DNA from: Verrucomicrobiales bacterium | GTDB taxonomy: Bacteria > Verrucomicrobiota > Verrucomicrobiia > Limisphaerales > JAFMIX01 | Direction: 5' to 3' | Length of the DNA: 13,519 bases | Assembly (NCBI GenBank): GCA_017853785.1 | Contig: JAFMIX010000033.1 | Coordinates: 1-13,519 of the forward strand | Shown: positions 1 to 7,164 of the stretch, piece after piece | How positions within the stretch are numbered: the first letter of the stretch is position 1 | Layout of the letters: each line of letters starts with the position of its first letter | Notes under the pieces: model-generated | Databases searched by the model: none | What the model was told of the DNA's origin: nothing | Seen by the model: the letters and a program-made list of their open reading frames with translations, nothing else | Made by a program: the position numbers and the translations under genes

Positions 1-364
1 CTGCACGCTGCTCGATTACATGTTCGGCCTGCTCACGCGCCTGATGGACGGCATCGTCGTCTATCCCGCGAACATGAAGAAGAACCTCGGCCTCTCGCTC
101 GGCATGTGGAACAGCCAGACGATTCTGCTCGCGCTCATCAAGAAAGGTCTCACCCGCGAAGCCGCCTACAAAATTTGTCAGGACGCCGCGATGAAGACTT
201 GGGAAGTCAAACACGCCGGCCGCGACGACGCGGATTTCGTGGAGCAACTCAAGCTCGACACCCAAGTGCAAAAGCTTTTCAAGAAAGGCGAACTCGAAGC
301 GCTTTGCTCACTCAACTTCCATTTCAAGGAAGTGAACAACCGGTTCAAGAAACTGGGGTTGTGA
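1..364 (+). CDS. purB: Adenylosuccinate lyase, C-terminal part (5' end outside window)
   Basis: PurB is a cytoplasmic enzyme of the fumarase/aspartase superfamily. It removes fumarate from SAICAR and from adenylosuccinate in purine and AMP synthesis. Only about the last 120 residues are present, read from base 2 to the TGA at 362-364. The visible part is the all-helical C-terminal domain of the family. It contains the 'VVYPANMKKNLGLSLG' segment, matching the conserved Y-P-x-N-M-x-x-N-L stretch of PurB, followed by 'LLALIKKGLTREAAYKI', the usual L-V-x-K-G-x-(S/T)-R-E-x-A-Y helix. The catalytic signature loop (SSxMPxKxN) lies upstream of the window and cannot be checked. The C-terminus is intact and no frame damage is seen. 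The stop codon overlaps the start of the acetyltransferase that follows, so the two are probably co-transcribed and translationally coupled. Confidence 0.93.
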   Translation, partial: CTLLDYMFGLLTRLMDGIVVYPANMKKNLGLSLGMWNSQTILLALIKKGLTREAAYKICQDAAMKTWEVKHAGRDDADFVEQLKLDTQVQKLFKKGELEALCSLNFHFKEVNNRFKKLGL

Positions 365-921
365 TCGAGCGCGTCGCAATTCTGCCGGTCGGCGCAGAGC
401 ATCTGCCCGCGCTGGCGGAAGTGGCGGCGCAAATCTGGCGGGCATATTATCCGAGCATCACGTCGCCGGCGCAGGTGGAATACATGCTAGCGCGGATGTA
501 TTCGCTGGAGACATTGCGCGCCGAGATCGCTTCGCAAGGCATCCGCTTTTACCGCCTGCTTGTGGATGGACAGCTTTCCGGCTTTGCGTCCCTCGGGCCT
601 GTCGAGGTAGGGACGCCGCGCTGCGGCGTCCGGACAGCGCAGCGCGCTGTCGCTACCTTCAAGCTGCACAAGCTCTATCTCGCGCTGGAGCTGCATGGTC
701 ACGGGCTGGGCAGCCGGTTGTTGCAGTATTGCGAGGCGGAAGCGCGGCAATTGGGCGCGCACCGGCTCGTCCTCGCGGTGAACAAGCGCAACTCCAAGGC
801 CATCGCCGCCTACGAGCGGAACGGCTTTGCGGTCGCAGAATCAGTGGTCGTGGACATCGGCGGCGGCTTCGTGATGGACGACTTCATCATGGCCAAGAAT
901 CTTTCGGGCGCTTACGCTTGA
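361..921 (+). CDS. GNAT-family N-acetyltransferase with an in-frame repeat insertion
   Basis: This is a predicted acetyl-CoA-dependent N-acetyltransferase of 186 residues; its substrate cannot be told from sequence. The GTG start at 361 overlaps the purB TGA by 4 nt, and the first strand 'ERVAILPVG' begins directly after it, so longer versions inside purB are unlikely. Visible GNAT features are strand 3 'LSGFASLG' (residues 72-79), strand 4 'KLHKLYLAL' (101-109), the acetyl-CoA pyrophosphate loop 'HGHGLGSRLL' (112-121, motif A) and motif B 'NSKAIAAYERNGF' (144-156), ending in 'MDDFIMAKNL'. Residues 83-99 lie in the loop between strands 3 and 4. They are encoded by a palindromic repeat and look foreign to the fold. 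Without them the protein would be about 169 residues, a normal GNAT length. The reading frame stays open, so the protein is probably made. The next gene starts 3 nt after its stop. Confidence 0.88.
   Translation: MIERVAILPVGAEHLPALAEVAAQIWRAYYPSITSPAQVEYMLARMYSLETLRAEIASQGIRFYRLLVDGQLSGFASLGPVEVGTPRCGVRTAQRAVATFKLHKLYLALELHGHGLGSRLLQYCEAEARQLGAHRLVLAVNKRNSKAIAAYERNGFAVAESVVVDIGGGFVMDDFIMAKNLSGAYA
606..657. repeat. 52-nt REP/MITE-like double-hairpin element inside the acetyltransferase gene
   Basis: The element has a cloverleaf-like symmetry. An outer 5-bp inverted repeat, GGTAG (606-610) with CTACC (653-657), encloses two perfect hairpins. The first pairs GGACGCCGC (611-619) with GCGGCGTCC (623-631) around a 3-nt loop. 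The second pairs GACAGCGC (633-640) with GCGCTGTC (644-651), also around a 3-nt loop. Almost every base is paired. Codon constraint alone would not be expected to produce this. It falls at a surface loop of the GNAT fold and adds about 17 codons without a stop. The structure is seen directly. That it is a dispersed, formerly mobile repeat is inferred, as no second copy occurs in this window. Confidence 0.8.
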
Positions 922-924
922 GCC

Positions 925-1917
925 ATGTATTCACCTGCGCCATCCCGCTACGCCGGCAAGAATTTTTACCGGCGCTGCGGGCGCTCCGGCCTGAAGCTGC
1001 CGCTTATCTCGTTGGGCCTCTGGCACAATTTCGGCGCACCCGATTCGTTTGAAACCGCCCGCGCGATGTGCCGCCGCGCGTTCGACCTCGGCGTGACACA
1101 TTTCGATCTGGCGAACAATTACGGCCCGCCGGCCGGTGCGGCGGAGGAGACGTTCGGCAAGATTCTGCGGGTGGATTTTCAGCCTTTTCGCGACGAACTC
1201 ATCATCAGCACGAAGGCGGGTTACGATATGTGGCCCGGGCCTTACGGAGAATGGGGCTCGCGCAAATACCTGCTGGCTTCGCTCGACCAGTCGCTCAAGC
1301 GCCTGGAGCTGGAATACGTGGACATTTTTTACTCGCACCGCTTCGACCCGGAAACGCCGTTGGAGGAAACGCTGGGCGCGCTGGCCCACGCGGTCCGCAG
1401 CGGCAAGGCGTTGTATGCTGGCATCTCAAATTATCCGCCGGCGGAGACGGCACGCGCGGCGAAAGTGCTGCGCGAGTTCGGCACGCCGTGTCTGATCCAT
1501 CAGGCCCGTTACAGCATGCTGGATCGTTGGGTGGAGCCGCAGTTGCTGGCAATGTTGCAGCAAGAAGGCATCGGGTGCATCGTGTTCTCGCCACTGGCGA
1601 AAGGGCTGCTGACGGATCGGTATTTTAAGGGCATCCCCGCGGATTCGCGCGCGGGCCATGACCCGCGTTTTCTCCGCCCCGCCGACGTCACTGACGCGGC
1701 GCTGGCACAGCCGCGGGCGCTGAATGAACTGGCGCAATCGCGCGGGCAGACGCTGGCGCAGATGGCACTGGCGTGGGTGTTGCGGCAGCCGGCGGTCACA
1801 AGCGCGCTCATCGGCGCGAGCAAGGTGGAGCAGGTGGAGAATTGCGTGAACGCGGTACGGAACTTGAATTTCACTGCTGCGGAACTCGACCGTATCGAGA
1901 GCATCTTGGCGGGTTAG
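925..1917 (+). CDS. gpr: Aldo/keto reductase, L-glyceraldehyde-3-phosphate reductase (YghZ/Gpr) type
   Basis: This is a cytoplasmic NADPH-dependent reductase of 330 residues that folds as a TIM barrel. It closely resembles Escherichia coli YghZ/Gpr (AKR14), which reduces L-glyceraldehyde 3-phosphate and methylglyoxal. Shared stretches include 'LSLGLWHNFG'-like residues 28-37, 'THFDLANNYGPP' (58-69), 'ELIISTKAGYDMWPGPYG' (91-108) and 'GSRKYLLASLDQSLKRLELE' (111-130). The catalytic tetrad is complete: D61, Y66, K97 and H138. The C-terminal cofactor segment 'SALIGASKVEQVENCVNA' is also typical. The length is close to the E. coli protein. The ATG at 925 is 3 nt after the acetyltransferase stop, which suggests co-transcription with purB and the acetyltransferase, although no clear Shine-Dalgarno sequence precedes it. 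The family is certain. The precise physiological substrate is inferred from similarity. Confidence 0.94.
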   Translation: MYSPAPSRYAGKNFYRRCGRSGLKLPLISLGLWHNFGAPDSFETARAMCRRAFDLGVTHFDLANNYGPPAGAAEETFGKILRVDFQPFRDELIISTKAGYDMWPGPYGEWGSRKYLLASLDQSLKRLELEYVDIFYSHRFDPETPLEETLGALAHAVRSGKALYAGISNYPPAETARAAKVLREFGTPCLIHQARYSMLDRWVEPQLLAMLQQEGIGCIVFSPLAKGLLTDRYFKGIPADSRAGHDPRFLRPADVTDAALAQPRALNELAQSRGQTLAQMALAWVLRQPAVTSALIGASKVEQVENCVNAVRNLNFTAAELDRIESILAG

Positions 1918-1977
1918 AATTTCGTAACCTATCATGGACTTTGCCGTCTGCATGGATTACAAAACCCAAACATCAAT

Positions 1978-3282
1978 ATGAACTCATCCCGCTCCTTCTC
2001 CCGCCGGAATTTTGTGAAACTCGTCGCCCTGGGCGGGGCCGCGCCGTTCATTCTGCCCTCCCACATCTGGGCGGCCGAGGTCATGCCCAACAGCCGCATC
2101 AACGTCGGCTTCATCGGCATGGGCAAACAATCCGAAGGGCTACTCCGCACCTGCCTGGCGCTCAAAGAATTGAAGGTCGTCGCCGTTTCCGACCCCGACA
2201 CCACCCGGCGCGAAAACGCGCAGCAGAATGTGGACAAGGAATCCGGCGGCAAAGACTGCGCCGGTTACAGCGATTTCCGGGAACTGCTCGCGCGGAAGGA
2301 CATTGACGCCGTGGTCATCGCCACGCCCGACCATTGGCATGCCTTGAATGCCATCGCCGCCGCGCGCGCGGGCAAGGATATCTATTGCGAGAAGCCCATG
2401 GCGCACACCATTGACGAAGGCCGCGCCATGGTCAACGCCGTCCGCGAAAACAAACGCATCCTGCAGGTCGGCAGCATGCAACGCTCCATGCCTGGCTTCC
2501 GCGACGCCTGCGAACTCGTCCGCAACGGCATCATCGGCAAAATCACCGGCGTGGACGCCATGGTCGGCGGGCCGTCCATTCCTTGCAATCTGCCCGGCGA
2601 AACTCCCGAGCCGGGACTGGACTGGGATATGTGGCTCGGCCCGGCCCCGATGCGGCCTTATCATTCCAAACTCTGCCCGCGTGGATTGCCCAAGAGCTTT
2701 CCCGGTTGGCGCGACTACGATGAATATGGCGGCGGCAAGGTGTATGATTGGGGCGCGCACCACTTTGACATCATCCAGTGGGCGCTCGGTTACGACGAAA
2801 GCGGGCCGGTGGAATTTCTTCCCGCGCCCAAAGCCGGCGCCGAGAGCGGCGCCCGTTACCGTTACGACAACGGCATTGAAGTCACCCACAAGCCCGGCAA
2901 CGGCGTCTGGTTCTACGGCGACAAAGGCACAATTTACGTCAACCGCGGCAAGCTCTCCTTCTGGTTGGACGAAAAACTCATCGCCGAGAACCTCGACAGC
3001 TATGCCGGTATCCTGAACCAGTATCTGCCAGCCGATGCCGTCCGCCTCTACAAAAGCACCAATCACATCGGCGACTGGGTCAGCAGCATCAAGTCCCGCA
3101 AACCGCCCATCTGCGATGTCGAGATTGGACACCGCACATCCACCATCTGCGGCCTTGTGAATCTAACCTATCATCATCAACAAAAGCTGCTGTGGGATCC
3201 CAAGACCGAGCAATTCACCGGCGGCACCGGCAATCCAAAGTGGAAAGGCCGCGAATACCGCGACGCGTGGAAGCTGGCGTGA
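1978..3282 (+). CDS. Gfo/Idh/MocA-family oxidoreductase with Tat signal
   Basis: This is a predicted NAD(P)-dependent oxidoreductase of 434 residues, probably acting on a sugar or inositol-like compound outside the cytoplasm. The N-terminus has a twin-arginine motif, S-R-R-N-F-V-K (residues 8-14). A hydrophobic stretch to about residue 33 follows, as in many Gfo/Idh/MocA proteins of Planctomycetes, Verrucomicrobia and Bacteroidetes. The Rossmann domain starts at 'INVGFIGMG' (41-49). It continues with the 'TPDHWH' segment (116-121) and the family hallmark 'CEKP' (137-140), whose lysine is the usual catalytic residue. The C-terminal substrate domain carries 'YDWGAHHFDIIQWALG' (256-271), typical of this exported subgroup. 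The start is fixed by the Tat signal. A 60-nt gap separates it from the reductase gene, so it may have its own promoter. It converges on the photolyase gene with only 45 nt between stops. The substrate cannot be predicted. Confidence 0.93.
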   Translation: MNSSRSFSRRNFVKLVALGGAAPFILPSHIWAAEVMPNSRINVGFIGMGKQSEGLLRTCLALKELKVVAVSDPDTTRRENAQQNVDKESGGKDCAGYSDFRELLARKDIDAVVIATPDHWHALNAIAAARAGKDIYCEKPMAHTIDEGRAMVNAVRENKRILQVGSMQRSMPGFRDACELVRNGIIGKITGVDAMVGGPSIPCNLPGETPEPGLDWDMWLGPAPMRPYHSKLCPRGLPKSFPGWRDYDEYGGGKVYDWGAHHFDIIQWALGYDESGPVEFLPAPKAGAESGARYRYDNGIEVTHKPGNGVWFYGDKGTIYVNRGKLSFWLDEKLIAENLDSYAGILNQYLPADAVRLYKSTNHIGDWVSSIKSRKPPICDVEIGHRTSTICGLVNLTYHHQQKLLWDPKTEQFTGGTGNPKWKGREYRDAWKLA

Positions 3283-3327
3283 AGCGACGTCTCCCGACCA
3301 AAGCCATTAGCCCGTCTGCGCAGTCGC

Positions 3328-4782
3328 TCAGGCTTTCGGCGGAGCCTTGAGCTGCGCGAACGCCGCCAGTGCCGCCTCGCGGGCCTTACCGTGATCCACC
3401 ATCGGATGCGGATAATTGCGGCCGAGTTCCACCCCAGCCACGCGCAGGATTTCCTGCGGCGCGGCGTGCGGCTGATGAATCCATTCCGCCGGCAACCGCG
3501 CGAGTTCAGGACACCAGCGCCGCACATAATCTCCGTTCGGATCGAACTTCTCCCCTTGGCTCGTAGGATTGAACACGCGGAAATACGGCGCCGCATCCGC
3601 GCCGCAACCGGCGGTCCATTGCCAGCCGAGCGTGTTCTGCGCGAGGTCGGCGTCCACCAGCGTATCCCAGAACCACGCCGCGCCAGCGCGCCATGAAATC
3701 ATCAGGTCCTTCACCAGAAAGCTCGCCACGATCATCCGCACGCGATTGTGCATCCAGCCGGTCGTCCACAACTCCCGCATCCCCGCGTCCACGATGGGAA
3801 AACCCGTCTGGCCGCGTTGCCACGCGCGCAGTTGCGCCGCGTTTTCGCGCCACGGAAATCTTTTGAAGTCCGCCCGCAGCGGCTCGGCCGGCGTGTGCGG
3901 GAAATGATAAAGCAGATGATGCGCGAACTCGCGCCAGCCGACCTCGGCGAGAAATTGGGAGCTGCGCCATGCGGCGGTGGACAACCCGCGCTTCGCCGCC
4001 AACCGCTGCACTCCGTGCCAAATCTGGCGCGGGCTGATTTCGCCGAAGTGCAGGTGCGGCGACAACCGCGAGGTGCCGACGACATCCGGGCGGTTACGCC
4101 GCTCGGAATAATCCGTGAACGCCGCCGTGAGAAACCGCTGCAACGCCGCCGCCGCGCCCGCTTCACCCGGCTGCCACACCGGACGAAAACCTTCCGCCCA
4201 TTTTATTTTCGGTTCTAACTCCAGCGCGTCGAGCGCGAGCGACTGCGGCCATTGCTCCGGCGCGGGAATCGTTTTGGGCGCGGCCAGCGGCGGCTCGGGG
4301 TCGGGCTGGGTGAGACAGTTTTTCCAGAACGGCGTGAAGACCTGGAACGGCTTGTCGCTTTGGTTGCGGATCACCCACGGCTCATGCAGCAGCGCGCCGT
4401 TGCAGCTCTCAAGCTTGATGCCATCGGCCCGCAACGTTTCCTTCACCTTCGCGTCGCGGGCAATGATGGCAGGTTCGTAGCGACGATTCCAGAACACCGC
4501 GCTGGCGCCGGTCGCTTGGATCAACGCCTGAAGCGTCTCCAGCGCCGGGCCGCGCCGGATGACGAGCCGCGAGCCGAGAGCGCGTAGACTGGCATCCAAC
4601 GCCGCGAGCGACTGGTGCAGCCACCAGTTGGAGGCGCCGCCCGACGACCACGCGCCCTCTTCCTCCGGCGACCAGATGAACACCGGAATGACCGCACCGC
4701 CCCGCGCCACCGCCGCCGCAAGTGCGGGATTGTCCGCGAGACGGAGGTCCAAGCGCAGCCAGAACAGGGTTGTAGTTTTCAT
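3328..4782 (-). CDS. phrB: Deoxyribodipyrimidine photolyase (class I CPD photolyase)
   Basis: This flavoenzyme of 484 residues uses blue light to split cyclobutane pyrimidine dimers in DNA. The N-terminal alpha/beta antenna domain begins at 'TTLFWLRLDLRLADNPAL' (residues 4-21). The helical FAD domain spans about 205-470. It includes 'GTSRLSPHLHFGEISPRQIW' (236-255), 'TGFPIVDAGMREL' (326-338), 'TGWMHNRVRM' (341-350) and 'DAAPYFRVFNP' (396-406). The electron-transfer tryptophan triad is present as W310, W364 and W387, with spacing close to E. coli W306/W359/W382. N383 sits where CPD photolyases have Asn near the flavin N5, which favours a repair enzyme over a cryptochrome. The ATG at 4782 begins directly before the first strand; in-frame sequence further upstream overlaps the helicase and looks non-coding. 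The gene follows the helicase by 91 nt on the same strand and may be read from the same transcript. Confidence 0.96.
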   Translation of the reverse strand: MKTTTLFWLRLDLRLADNPALAAAVARGGAVIPVFIWSPEEEGAWSSGGASNWWLHQSLAALDASLRALGSRLVIRRGPALETLQALIQATGASAVFWNRRYEPAIIARDAKVKETLRADGIKLESCNGALLHEPWVIRNQSDKPFQVFTPFWKNCLTQPDPEPPLAAPKTIPAPEQWPQSLALDALELEPKIKWAEGFRPVWQPGEAGAAAALQRFLTAAFTDYSERRNRPDVVGTSRLSPHLHFGEISPRQIWHGVQRLAAKRGLSTAAWRSSQFLAEVGWREFAHHLLYHFPHTPAEPLRADFKRFPWRENAAQLRAWQRGQTGFPIVDAGMRELWTTGWMHNRVRMIVASFLVKDLMISWRAGAAWFWDTLVDADLAQNTLGWQWTAGCGADAAPYFRVFNPTSQGEKFDPNGDYVRRWCPELARLPAEWIHQPHAAPQEILRVAGVELGRNYPHPMVDHGKAREAALAAFAQLKAPPKA

Positions 4783-4873
4783 CGTGGATTGGGGCGGACG
4801 CAGTGGCGCGACCGCCCGGAGATTGTGGCGCGGAAAAAAATATTTCGCAACGCTGCGGTGAACTGGCGGCGGC

Positions 4874-6220
4874 TTACCAACGGTTGAACGAACGCTGCGG
4901 GCCCCGCGCGGGCGCGGCGGCGGGGCGCACGTTGCCGGAGCCTCCCTGCTGCGGGCCACCACCCGAACGCGCCGGGCGTTGCGCCGAGGCGTGTCCGTGC
5001 TGCGGGCGTTGTTGCGGGCGCTGCGGAGGACGTTGTTGGTGGCGACCGCGCCGGTCGTCGTCGGGTTGCGGCTGACCGGCGGCGGCGTAATTGAAACCTT
5101 CCGCGCGTTTGCGCACGATCCCGCGGCCGATGAAGCGTTCCAGCGCGCGCAGTTCGCCGTTGTCCTCCGGCGTGACGAAGCTGATGGCGTCGCCGATGGC
5201 GTTGGCGCGGCCCGTGCGGCCGATACGGTGGATGTAGTCCTCGACGTGCATGGGGAAGTCGTAGTTGATGACGTGCGAGATGCCGTCCACGTCAATGCCG
5301 CGCGCGGCGATGTCGGTGGCGACCAGCACGCGCACCGCGCCGGACTTGAAGTCTTTCAACGCCCTGAGCCGCTGGTTCTGCGAGCGATTGGAGTGCAGCG
5401 TGGCGCAGCGGACGCCTTTCTGCTCCAACTGCCGCGCGATGCGGTCCGCCGCGTGTTTCATGCGTGAGAAGACGAGCACCATCTCCATTTTGGGGTCAGC
5501 GAGGAGATGCTGGAGCAGCGCGGGTTTGAGATGCTTGGGCACTTCATAAACGAACTGCGTGACGGTCTCGGCGGGGTTGGCGCGGCGGCCGATCTGGATG
5601 GTCTTGGGCGCGTGCTGAAATTCGTGCGTGAGCGCCTCGATCTCCTTGGAGAGCGTGGCGGAAAACAGCAGCGTCTGCCGCTGCTTGGGCAGGGCGTGGA
5701 TGATTTTGCGGATGGAAGGCAGGAAACCCATGTCCAGCATCCGGTCGGCTTCATCGAGTACGAGGAATTGCAGGCCGGAGAAATTGCCGTGGCGGCGGCT
5801 CATCAGATCGAGCAGCCGCCCGGGGCAGGCGATGATGATCTCCGTGCCGTACTGGAGCGCGCGGATCTGGGGGTGTTCGCCGACGCCGCCGAAAACGGTG
5901 GCAACGGTCAAGGGGAGGTGCTTGGCGTAGGCGCGGATGTTTTCTTCGATCTGCAAGACGAGTTCGCGCGTCGGGGCGAGCACGAGCACGCGCGTGCGGC
6001 GGCTCGGGCCGGCGGCAGACCCGGCAGCGGCGAGTTTGGTGAGCAGCGGCAGGGTGAAAGCCGCCGTCTTGCCCGTGCCGGTCTGGGCGATGCCGATGAG
6101 GTCGTGGCCCGCGATGATGGGCGGGATCGCCGCAAGTTGGATGGGCGTGGGCTCGGTGTAACCGGCTTCGGAGACGGCCTGCAATATTTTGGCATCAAGG
6201 CCAAGGGTGCGAAATGGCAT
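4874..6220 (-). CDS. rhlE: DEAD-box ATP-dependent RNA helicase, RhlE type
   Basis: This is an ATP-dependent RNA helicase of 448 residues, likely acting in ribosome assembly, RNA decay or cold adaptation. All superfamily 2 motifs are readable: Q motif 'GYTEPTPIQ' (20-28), Walker A 'AQTGTGKT' (45-52), 'PTREL' (83-87), 'CPGR' (132-135), 'DEAD' (156-159), 'SAT' (187-189), 'VLVFSR' (248-253), 'ATDIAARG' (301-308) and 'HRIGRTGR' (331-338). Motif Ib has Cys where most members have Thr. The last 65 or so residues form a disordered tail rich in Gln, Pro, Arg and Gly, typical of RhlE-like RNA-binding tails. The ATG at 6220 gives 'MPFRTLGL', matching the usual RhlE start; a GTG at 6256 would add 12 residues that run into the hydrolase remnant. 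No Shine-Dalgarno sequence is evident. The photolyase gene lies 91 nt downstream. Confidence 0.95.
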   Translation of the reverse strand: MPFRTLGLDAKILQAVSEAGYTEPTPIQLAAIPPIIAGHDLIGIAQTGTGKTAAFTLPLLTKLAAAGSAAGPSRRTRVLVLAPTRELVLQIEENIRAYAKHLPLTVATVFGGVGEHPQIRALQYGTEIIIACPGRLLDLMSRRHGNFSGLQFLVLDEADRMLDMGFLPSIRKIIHALPKQRQTLLFSATLSKEIEALTHEFQHAPKTIQIGRRANPAETVTQFVYEVPKHLKPALLQHLLADPKMEMVLVFSRMKHAADRIARQLEQKGVRCATLHSNRSQNQRLRALKDFKSGAVRVLVATDIAARGIDVDGISHVINYDFPMHVEDYIHRIGRTGRANAIGDAISFVTPEDNGELRALERFIGRGIVRKRAEGFNYAAAGQPQPDDDRRGRHQQRPPQRPQQRPQHGHASAQRPARSGGGPQQGGSGNVRPAAAPARGPQRSFNRW

Positions 6221-6239
6221 GATGGAGAAAATGCCCGCA

Positions 6240-7050
6240 TTACGGGTGGTTGGCACGCTTAAACGTCAGATTTGTTTGATACGGCGGCACCAGCGCAAAC
6301 GCCGCCGGCGTCATGCAGGACGACTTCATATTTCGGCGCGCCTTGCAATGCCGGATAGACCGCAGGCGGGATTTCATATCTGCGTTGCCGATGATGGAGA
6401 GGTCTTTCGTTCCCATCATCAGCAGCCACGGGATTTTCACCCCGCCAAAGGCTTTGTCCCCACTCATGCCGCGCGGTATGCTGGGACTGAAGGCGATCGC
6501 CGCCCGGATGCGCTGGTCGGTGAACGGCTGGTCGCCGCTTGGCAGGCTTTGACCGCTCACGGCTTGCGTGGTGACGGCACCGAAAGAATGGCCGGGCATC
6601 CCGATACGGCCCAGATCAAGCCGACCGGCGAGCGGGTGATTGGTTGCCGCGTTCCACAGCTTGAGTTGATCCAGCACGGCGGGAATGTCCTGCATGCGAA
6701 GCATGAAATTGGCGGTGGAAGCTGCCGCCTGCATGGCGGTCAACCGTTCCGCCCGGGGATATCGCGCCACACGGAATCATCGCTGCCCAATGCTCGCCCA
6801 GAAACTTGCTCCCCTCGTGATTGCCGCCAAGTCCATGACTGAAGAGAATGACGGGCGTCAGCGCAGTGTTGACCGGGAGATAGACCCGCACCGGCAAGTC
6901 GCGCTTGCGGGTCACGCCCGACGCCGTGAGATTCAAAGTCTTCACCGGGGCGGCGTTGATAGCGAGCGGGCCGCAGGATTTGGTTTCGGCAGGGCCAAGG
7001 CTGGCGAAAGCAAGCAGCAGCGGAAACAGCAGGCGGAAAATCAGTTTCAT
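6240..7050 (-). pseudogene. Decayed secreted alpha/beta-hydrolase (predicted dienelactone-hydrolase family)
   Basis: The pieces of one hydrolase lie in different frames. From the ATG at 7050 come a signal peptide (about residues 1-22), then 'DLPVRVYLPV' and the oxyanion region 'VILFSHGLGGNHEG', and the frame fails after 'GEHWAA' near 6781. The next piece, from about 6757, holds the nucleophile elbow 'GHSFGA' and 'WLLMMGTKD' with the probable acidic residue. Near 6360 the family sequence moves to a third frame ('AVYPALQGAPKYEVVLHDAG'), then near 6303 returns to the second. The short stretch 'DDSVWRDIP' survives around 6755-6780 in yet another frame. I infer a deletion of about 13 codons, a 1-nt loss in the run at 6755-6758, a shift near 6360 and a small loss near 6303 that removes the expected catalytic His. 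The last stop, at 6240-6242, lies 20 nt from the helicase start. The family match is from memory of related proteins; the frame changes are seen directly. Confidence 0.8.
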
Positions 7051-7164
7051 GCCATTCAGACAGCGGCGGGCGGAAAATTATTACCGGCTTTGGCGGGGCA
7101 TCTCAGTTTTTTGCTGACCCTGAATCAGTTTGCCTACGGATAGTAATTTCACCGGATAAATTTT

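Noticed and set aside
2833..2850. GC-rich inverted repeat (GGCGCC twice) inside the Gfo/Idh gene
   Set aside because: It is short, lies in normal coding sequence for 'AGAESGARY', and the repeated unit is itself a common 6-nt palindrome.
2140..3132. Long open frame opposite the Gfo/Idh/MocA gene
   Set aside because: It is a mirror of a GC-rich coding sequence. The protein is a low-information Ala/Gly/Val/Asp mix with no motif, while the plus-strand gene has clear family motifs.
3283..3328. Possible terminator between the convergent Gfo/Idh and photolyase genes (AGCGAC at 3283-3288 with GTCGCT at 3323-3328)
   Set aside because: The arms are only 6 bp and separated by 34 nt, one arm enters the photolyase stop region, and no T-run follows.
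4783..5295. A 171-residue in-frame extension upstream of the photolyase ATG
   Set aside because: It overlaps the helicase 3' end on the same strand, is dominated by Ser, Thr, Arg and Ala, and resembles no photolyase N-terminus. The true start at 4782 directly precedes the first strand of the fold.
7111..7160. Candidate promoter elements upstream of the unknown protein (TTGCTG at 7111, TTGCCT at 7130, GATAAA at 7155)
   Set aside because: No pair has acceptable spacing with a good -10 box before the start at 7165. The TTGCCT/GATAAA pair is spaced 19 nt and would only make sense with the later start at 7246.
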